Positions 48,610 to 52,122 of a DNA stretch of 52,122 nt are shown here, one piece after another. Both the position numbers and the translations under genes were made by a program. The first letter of the stretch is position 1. Each line of letters begins with the position of its first letter. Below the pieces are notes generated by a model. That model made no database searches. It saw only the letters and a list, made by a program, of their open reading frames with translations, and was not told where the DNA came from. This DNA comes from an uncultured Collinsella sp. (GTDB taxonomy: Bacteria > Actinomycetota > Coriobacteriia > Coriobacteriales > Coriobacteriaceae): positions 1 through 52,122 of the forward strand of contig UQMV01000013.1 of NCBI GenBank assembly GCA_900542315.1, in the 5' to 3' direction.

Positions 48610-49755
48610 CTACACGTAGATCTTGTCGAGACGCATGCCAAAGCCGCAGGCGACCTCGTAGTTAATCGTTCCGCGCAGTCGGGCCATCTCGTCCATAGTG
48701 ATCTCGGCATCGCCATCGCGGCCGACAATGATCATCTCGTCACCATACTCGGCCTCGGGAATCTCGTGTGCCGGGTTGGACTGAATGGCGACCATAAACT
48801 GGTCCATGCAGATATTGCCAACCTGATGCACGCGCTCGCCGCGATACAGCACATCCATACGATTGGAAAGCGTACGCGATAGGCCATCGGCATAACCGAT
48901 CGGCAGCGTGCAGATCTGAACGCGCGTACGCGGTACGCGGTAGGTAAAACCGTAGCCCACACCCTCACCCATCGCAGGGTGTGCCACGCGCGTCACACGC
49001 GCATGGACGCTCATAACGGGATCAAGCTGCATCACGCGGCCACTCAGCTCGCACGGCTGCATGCCATACAAGCCAACGCCGGCGCGGATCATATCAAAAT
49101 GCATCGAGGGGTCGAGCATCGAGGACGGCGTGTTGGCGCAGTGCACGATACCGCACTCAAAACCCGCATCCTTAATGGCCTGAACGGCCTCGGTAAAGCG
49201 CTGACACTGCAGCTTGTAGTCCCAGCCCGAAGGTTCATCGGCCGTGGCGAAGTGCGTAAATACGCCGTCGCACTGAATACCGCGATGGAAATTTATACCG
49301 CGGACAAAGTCGAGCACCTGCGTGTAGTGAACGCCGATACGATTCATGCCCGTCTCGATGGCGAGATGATACTTGCCCACTTTGCCCGCCGCGACGGCAC
49401 ATTCGCCATACGCAAGAGCAAAGTCAGACGTATAGACCGAGGGCATGATATCAAACTCGAGCAACGTCGGAATGGCCTCGATAGGCGGCTCGCTTAGGAT
49501 GAGGATGGGTTTCGTAATCCCGCCCTGTCGGAGCTCAACGCCCTCGTTAACCGTCGCCACGGCAAACATGTCGGCACCGGCCGAATACATGATCTTGGCG
49601 CACTCAACAGCTCCATGACCATAAGCATCGGCCTTGACCACGCAGCACAGGCGCTGACGTGGATTCAGCAAGTTCTTATAGGCCCTCGTGTTGCGACGGA
49701 GCGCCCCGCGGTCGATCTCGACCCAGGACCAGCGCGTCAAATCGGCTTTATTCAT
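48610..49755 (-). CDS. alr: Alanine racemase
   Basis: The protein has 381 residues. It makes D-Ala for peptidoglycan with PLP. VVKADAYGHGAVECA carries the PLP Lys; the C-terminal domain has the catalytic Tyr region VGYGFTYRVP and GNICMDQFMV. Upstream nnrDE ends 2 bases before its start, so they are coupled. This places cell-wall D-Ala supply in the same operon as t6A synthesis. Confidence 0.95.
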   Translation of the reverse strand: MNKADLTRWSWVEIDRGALRRNTRAYKNLLNPRQRLCCVVKADAYGHGAVECAKIMYSAGADMFAVATVNEGVELRQGGITKPILILSEPPIEAIPTLLEFDIMPSVYTSDFALAYGECAVAAGKVGKYHLAIETGMNRIGVHYTQVLDFVRGINFHRGIQCDGVFTHFATADEPSGWDYKLQCQRFTEAVQAIKDAGFECGIVHCANTPSSMLDPSMHFDMIRAGVGLYGMQPCELSGRVMQLDPVMSVHARVTRVAHPAMGEGVGYGFTYRVPRTRVQICTLPIGYADGLSRTLSNRMDVLYRGERVHQVGNICMDQFMVAIQSNPAHEIPEAEYGDEMIIVGRDGDAEITMDEMARLRGTINYEVACGFGMRLDKIYV

Positions 49756-49757
49756 GA

Positions 49758-51374
49758 TTAGTCATCCGACCCTTCGTCCATGATTCCCAGATCTTCGAGC
49801 GCATCCTTTGCCGCCAGTTCCATGGCAGGACCGATCAAGTCGATAAGATCGGTCGCGATGACGCTCTTCTCACCATACTCCGTCGCCGCGGCAAAACCGG
49901 CGTAGCTGTGAAGTGCGACGGCGTACGAATACAGCAACTCCCAACGATCCATCTCGTCGCGCATGGTGGCAAGCGTGCCGGCCAAAATACCCGCGAGAAC
50001 ATCACCCGAACCGGCAGTTGCCAGAGAAGCCGGACCCGAGAGCGGCAGCAGCACACGCTCAACGCCACAGATAGCCGTCGTCGGCCCCTTGGCAATGACC
50101 ACCAGATTGTCGGAGCCTGCAGCCCAGACAACCTTCTGCGCGGCCGCAATCGCGGTACCAAGGTCGTTCACCTCGTCACCGGCAACCAGACGCGAAAGCT
50201 CACGATAGTGCGGCGTCATAACCAACGGCTGCTCGCGACGATACATCTCGGGATTACTATCAATACCGTCAATGGCAATCTTAGCAAGGCAGTTGAGTGC
50301 ATCGGCGTCCAAAATAAGCGGCACATCAAGCTCGAGCAAGCCCGAAACCACCTGCATAGCGCCGGCAGATGTCGTCATACCGGGACCGCACAGTACACAG
50401 CTGTACTTCTTTGCAATCTCGCACACAGTCATGCGCGCAGCGGCGCCAAAGGAGCCGCGGGAATCAGACGGAATAGCAAAGACGGGAATCGAAGGAAGTG
50501 CCATGCGAATAAGATTGGCGCAGGCGTCAGGAGCCGCGACTGCCACGTAACCAGCACCCGCGCGAGCTGCAGACTTGGCCGCCATAATGGCAGCACCAGG
50601 ATATTGCGCAGATCCGGCGACAATAAGCACAGAGCCACGGGAATACTTATCGATATTCGTAGGTAGTGGAGCAAAGTAATCAACTAAGTCACCGGGCTCG
50701 ACGATCTCGGCGGCGTGGTCGACATCATCGATGACCTCGTCAAGACGGTCGTAAAGATTGCCGCAGATCAAATCGCCAGCATACTCAGGGCCATCAGCGC
50801 TATACAGACCAATCTTGGGCGCAATCATCGTCACCGTATGTTCGGCACGAATGCAGTCGTCATCAACAACGCCCGTCTCGGCATTCAGGCCCGAGGGGAC
50901 ATCAATGGATACAACACAATCGGCGCATTCATTGACCGTAGGAATCCAGATGGAGAACGGCGCACGCAGATTCCCGTGGAAACCGGTACCAAAAATGGCA
51001 TCAACAACAACATCGGCCTTATCGATCAAAACCTCGAGTTCGTCACGCGAGGGGCCGACACAAACGTGCACATCGCGGCCGGCAGTACGACGAGCAACAT
51101 GACGTGCCAGAGCAGCAGGAATCTCATCCGGCTCAACCGGAGAAACGATATCGACGTCCACACCCTTATGGCTCAGAATATCGGCGGCAACCCAACCGTC
51201 GCCGCCATTATTACCAAAACCGACCAGAACGAGAACCCGATCGGGATTGAGCTTCAAGACCTCGTTGGCGGCAAACTCACCCGCTAGCTCCATAAGCTCG
51301 GCCTTCGAAGTCCCTTCGCGTTCGATGATGTCCTCGAGACGAACGACTTCTTCGGTACTCAAAACCGGTTTCAT
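49758..51374 (-). CDS. nnrDE: Bifunctional NAD(P)H-hydrate epimerase/dehydratase
   Basis: The protein has 538 residues. The N-terminal half is the YjeF_N epimerase (VLVGFGNNGGDGWVAADIL, DAIFGTGFHG, SIDVPSGLNAETG). The C-terminal half is the ADP/ATP-dependent dehydratase (SVLIVAGSAQYPGAAIMAAK, VLCGPGM, LDADALNCL, VMTPHYRELSRL, GPASLATAGSGDVLAGILAG). It repairs damaged NAD(P)HX. It starts immediately after the acpS stop. Confidence 0.94.
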   Translation of the reverse strand: MKPVLSTEEVVRLEDIIEREGTSKAELMELAGEFAANEVLKLNPDRVLVLVGFGNNGGDGWVAADILSHKGVDVDIVSPVEPDEIPAALARHVARRTAGRDVHVCVGPSRDELEVLIDKADVVVDAIFGTGFHGNLRAPFSIWIPTVNECADCVVSIDVPSGLNAETGVVDDDCIRAEHTVTMIAPKIGLYSADGPEYAGDLICGNLYDRLDEVIDDVDHAAEIVEPGDLVDYFAPLPTNIDKYSRGSVLIVAGSAQYPGAAIMAAKSAARAGAGYVAVAAPDACANLIRMALPSIPVFAIPSDSRGSFGAAARMTVCEIAKKYSCVLCGPGMTTSAGAMQVVSGLLELDVPLILDADALNCLAKIAIDGIDSNPEMYRREQPLVMTPHYRELSRLVAGDEVNDLGTAIAAAQKVVWAAGSDNLVVIAKGPTTAICGVERVLLPLSGPASLATAGSGDVLAGILAGTLATMRDEMDRWELLYSYAVALHSYAGFAAATEYGEKSVIATDLIDLIGPAMELAAKDALEDLGIMDEGSDD

Positions 51375-51914
51375 CTATGCTCCTAGCGTATCTTGCGAAG
51401 CATCGCCCAGGTGCTCCGTCAATGCTGAATTCTGCAGCTGCTCAAGCTCATCTAAAACAGAGCGAGCCTCTTTAAATGTCTGCGCTACGCGTTTCTTGGT
51501 ACTCACCTTTTCCTCTTTTGGCTTAGGCCGAGCATCTTCGGTAATCGCGATTGCATTCGCAACGGCTAAGTCTCCTGTAAGCGTAATGGAAAGAGCGACC
51601 TCAACAACACCCAGCTCTTGAGCGATCTCGAGAGCACGGCCCGAAAGCAGCGCCTTCGGTTTGCCGAGTTTATCACGCGTAACCGAAACATCCTTGCGAC
51701 CAACGCCTTGACTAAAACCCGTGCCGAGAGCTTTAAGTACCGCCTCGCGCGAAGCAAAGCGGCTGGCATAGTGAGCAGCGGGACGCGATGATGCATCACA
51801 ATACGCACGCTCTTCTTCGGTAAACACACGCCGAGCAAACGACGGCGTCTTTTCAAGAATTGATTTCATGCGGGAAATCTCGACGATATCAACGCCGATA
51901 CCAGCTTCAGCCAT
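51375..51914 (-). CDS. acpS: Holo-[acyl-carrier-protein] synthase with C-terminal extension
   Basis: The protein has 179 residues; the usual length is about 120-126. The AcpS core is residues 1-125: GIGVDIVEISRM (Mg-binding Asp), RVFTEEERAYC, HYASRFASREAVLKALG (catalytic Glu/Lys) and the end VALSITLTGDLAVANAIA. It moves 4'-phosphopantetheine from CoA to ACP. Residues 126-179 are a Lys/Glu-rich helical tail (KPKEEKVSTKKRVAQTFKEA) not in the core family. ATG 51914 is chosen with GGAGGTG before it. Confidence 0.92.
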   Translation of the reverse strand: MAEAGIGVDIVEISRMKSILEKTPSFARRVFTEEERAYCDASSRPAAHYASRFASREAVLKALGTGFSQGVGRKDVSVTRDKLGKPKALLSGRALEIAQELGVVEVALSITLTGDLAVANAIAITEDARPKPKEEKVSTKKRVAQTFKEARSVLDELEQLQNSALTEHLGDASQDTLGA

Positions 51915-52023
51915 GTTCACCTCCATATCGCACAGACTAAGTTATTGTAGCCCGTTCACAGAAGATGCGACAAACGAGGGTTATAAAACACAGCTACTAT
52001 GTGAGACACAATCCCGCAAACGC

Positions 52024-52052
52024 AAAAAAAGGGGAGGCCGCGAGGCCTCCCC
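52024..52052 (-). terminator. Terminator of a gene right of the window
   Basis: GGGGAGGCC (52031-52039), loop GCGA, GGCCTCCCC (52044-52052). Seven T follow on the minus strand (plus-strand A 52024-52030). It ends transcription coming leftward from beyond the edge. Confidence 0.88.
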
Positions 52053-52089
52053 CTTCTCAGTTCGATGACGGCTCGGTGCCGTCCACCGG

Positions 52090-52122
52090 TCAGCGGCGCC
52101 CTGGCCTCCCACGGGCTGACCC
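52090..52122 (-). CDS. Possible C-terminal end of a gene cut by the window edge
   Basis: A minus-strand frame enters at the right edge and reads GSARGRPGRR before a TGA at 52092-52090, 38 bases before a strong terminator. A basic Arg/Gly tail would fit an RNA-binding protein. Too short to be sure. Confidence 0.3.
   Translation of the reverse strand, partial: GSARGRPGRR

Overview
The window is a GC-rich chromosomal stretch with the gene style of a gut Coriobacteriia actinomycete, most likely a Collinsella. The reasons are a phosphoketolase, a glycogen phosphorylase and 4-alpha-glucanotransferase pair, sugar ABC and PTS uptake, a TsaB-RimI-TsaD triple fusion, and many long palindromic elements between genes. 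The genus is inferred from gene content and remembered relatives, not from a search.

Layout. 1-3500: a minus-strand sugar-phosphate (SIS) pair behind two overlapping GntR regulators, then a hypothetical gene. 3600-7700: phosphoketolase xfp with two giant hairpins at its 3' end and LacI-type operators at its 5' end, next to a LacI regulator. 7900-11630: murB, a secreted coiled-coil peptidoglycan hydrolase and galE.

11700-23280 is an accessory island between galE and malQ. It is bounded and interrupted by transposase debris (IS3-like, another DDE-type, IS110, IstB). It carries (a) a two-gene AAA ATPase plus PD-(D/E)xK-like nuclease module that looks like phage defence. It also carries (b) a complete ribosomally made, modified peptide (RiPP) cluster: two tiny paralogous Cys-rich precursor genes, an ABC ATPase with two permeases, a radical SAM/SPASM maturase and an ABC exporter. 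An XRE regulator and a DUF2975-type membrane protein sit upstream. The RiPP cluster is my best candidate for the undescribed system; the ATPase-nuclease pair is second.

23430-35870: alpha-glucan metabolism. malQ and glgP are on the plus strand; a sugar ABC importer (msmK-type ATPase, two permeases, Tat-type lipoprotein) and a TreR-like repressor are on the minus strand; a PTS EIICB fused to a HAD phosphatase is on the plus strand. A shared 10-mer, TTGTTTAAAC, lies upstream of malQ, the repressor and the PTS gene, with a variant upstream of the ABC operon, suggesting one regulon.

35980-44570: a polyprenyl diphosphate synthase, a peptidoglycan-binding-domain protein, tRNA-Gln with 3'-end duplications behind it, a DUF4143-type ATPase with repeated operators, a large protein with a Toprim-like C-terminus, and cstA. 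The cstA leader contains an Ile/Val-ending micro-ORF, competing hairpins and an intrinsic terminator, so it looks like an attenuator. 45090-51914 is a tight minus-strand housekeeping operon: acpS, nnrDE, alr, uracil-DNA glycosylase, tsaE and tsaB-rimI-tsaD.
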